Of a stretch of DNA of 6,855 nt, positions 6,611 to 6,855 are shown in pieces. Within the stretch, counting starts at the first letter, position 1. Each line of letters starts with the position of its first letter. The position numbers and the translations under genes are program-made. The notes under the pieces were generated by a model that did not search any database, was not told where the DNA came from, and was given only the letters and a program-made list of their open reading frames with translations. This DNA is from an uncultured Oscillospiraceae bacterium (lineage in GTDB: Bacteria > Bacillota > Clostridia > Oscillospirales > Oscillospiraceae), in assembly GCA_934636305.1 (NCBI GenBank), contig CAKUAM010000093.1, positions 1-6,855 on the forward strand, written 5' to 3'.

Positions 6611-6611
6611 G

Positions 6612-6698
6612 TGGTGCCGCTGACGGGACTCGAACCCGTACAGAATTTCTTCCGGCAGATTTTAAGTCTGCTTTGTCTACCGATTCCAACACAGCGGC
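6612..6698 (-). tRNA. tRNA-Leu (anticodon UAA)
   Basis: An 87-base gene including an encoded CCA. The acceptor stem pairs GCCGCTG at the 5' end (6698-6692) with CAGCGGC (6622-6616), discriminator A at 6615, CCA at 6614-6612. The anticodon stem GCAGA/TCTGC encloses the loop CTTAAAA, anticodon TAA, which reads UUA leucine codons. The T arm is ACGGG-TTCGAGT-CCCGT. A long variable arm (GGAA/TTCT stem) is class II, as expected for leucine. It has its own promoter and a hairpin directly 3', so it is probably a single-gene unit. An open reading frame crossing it is spurious. Confidence 0.96.
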
Positions 6699-6707
6699 GT
6701 GTTTCCA

Positions 6708-6736
6708 AGTATAGCACAGGGGGCATTTGAAGTCAA
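6708..6736 (-). promoter_or_regulatory. Sigma70-type promoter of tRNA-Leu
   Basis: On the minus strand, TTGACT (6736-6731), a 17-base spacer, and TATACT (6713-6708). Transcription would start near 6701, only a few bases before the mature tRNA 5' end. Confidence 0.85.
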
Positions 6737-6758
6737 CAAACGCCGGTGGGATTTTCCT

Positions 6759-6777
6759 CTGCGGCGGGATGCCGCAG
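6759..6777. repeat. 7-bp GC-rich hairpin upstream of the tRNA promoter
   Basis: CTGCGGC (6759-6765) and GCCGCAG (6771-6777) around GGGAT. No T-tract follows on either strand. The left arm can instead pair with bases in repeat R3 (CCTCTG 6756-6761 with CAGAGG 6822-6827). Confidence 0.45.
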
Positions 6778-6778
6778 T

Positions 6779-6803
6779 CAACCAGCGACATCGTCGCTGG
6801 TTG
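6779..6803 (-). repeat. Hairpin B3, 11-bp stem following repeat R3
   Basis: CAACCAGCGAC (6779-6789) and its exact complement (6793-6803) around a 3-base loop. On the minus strand it comes after R3 through the tract TTCTTCCTTTCCAA, which is identical to the tract between R1 and B1. It is thus in the B position of the R-B unit, with a different stem sequence. Confidence 0.5.
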
Positions 6804-6808
6804 GAAAG

Positions 6809-6855
6809 GAAGAAACGGCCACAGAGGATAAGAGACGGCGTTTACGGCGGCTCGT
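6809..6855 (-). repeat. Structured repeat R3, cut off by the window end
   Basis: On the minus strand it carries ACGAGCC, GTCTCTTATCC and the right edge GTTTCTTC; the opposite half of the outer stem lies beyond 6855. With the adjoining bases 6801-6808 it matches R1 (6111-6165) at 48 of 55 positions without gaps, in inverted orientation. Its inner hairpin is CGCCG-TAAA-CGCCG with a central C-C mismatch, against CGCTG-TAAA-CAACG in R1. The inferred left arm should contain a complement of GGCCGTTTCT. Confidence 0.55.

Larger units (their letters stand above)
6035..6611. other. Non-coding, hairpin-dense region between convergent operon and tRNA
   Basis: No credible protein gene is seen here. It holds repeat units R1, R2 and R4, hairpins B1 and B4, and an isolated hairpin at 6247-6292. 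An unused Shine-Dalgarno-like AAAAGGAG (6052-6059) follows the kinase stop but has no start codon at usable distance. GTCAGATTT occurs twice (6317-6325, 6352-6360). Confidence 0.7.

Noticed and set aside
6612..6698. Phage or island attachment site at the tRNA 3' end
   Set aside because: No integrase gene and no direct repeat of the tRNA 3' end is seen in the window.
6318..6791. 157-residue minus-strand open reading frame
   Set aside because: It runs through the tRNA-Leu gene, its promoter and the R2/R4 repeats; its peptide is a translation of palindromes and tRNA.
6091..6855. CRISPR array
   Set aside because: Repeats are few, inverted relative to each other, unevenly spaced and differ in their stems; there are no unique spacers of constant length.

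Overview
The window looks like a high-GC, low-redundancy piece of a gut-type Firmicute (Clostridia, probably Oscillospiraceae/Ruminococcaceae, in the neighbourhood of Faecalibacterium, Gemmiger or Subdoligranulum). The clues are GC-rich coding sequence with AT-rich intergenic promoters, AGGAGG-type ribosome binding sites, an SLH-anchored surface protein with InlB-type B repeats, and an AgrA/AgrC-style two-component pair. The genus is an inference from these features; no rRNA or marker gene is present.

Layout. Bases 1-147 hold a perfect 14-bp hairpin and the 3' flank of the first gene. Bases 148-3744 (minus) encode a 1198-residue secreted surface protein: signal peptide, two related beta-helix carbohydrate-binding-type regions, an Ig/ASH-like domain, an MBG-like module, FnIII, an InlB B-repeat and three SLH repeats. 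Bases 3745-4025 are a divergent control region with a sigma70-type promoter for each direction and, between them, two TTGTATG boxes exactly 21 bp apart, the spacing expected of a LytTR operator. Bases 4026-6034 (plus) are a two-gene operon: a LytTR response regulator and, overlapping it by 4 bp, a multi-pass GHKL sensor kinase. No peptide precursor or AgrB-like processing gene lies in the window. The divergent layout suggests that the kinase/regulator pair controls itself and perhaps the surface protein, but this is untested.

Bases 6035-6855 contain one conventional gene, tRNA-Leu(UAA) at 6612-6698 (minus), with its own consensus promoter. The rest is dense in hairpins. Aligning these by eye shows a family of four related structured repeats: R1 6091-6157 plus; R2 6388-6457, R4 6542-6610 and R3 6809 to the window end, all minus. 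They share TCAGAA and TTCTTC edges, a long variable stem, an internal loop, and an inner hairpin with a conserved C-T mismatch. Stem sequences differ between copies while pairing is kept. R1 and R4 are each followed by a second, near-identical hairpin (B1, B4) with two compensated base-pair changes. R1 lies just 3' of the kinase operon and R4 starts one base after the tRNA CCA end, each in the sense direction, so the units may act as terminator or 3'-end elements, or be a palindromic mobile repeat that prefers gene ends. This repeat family is the most unusual content of the window.
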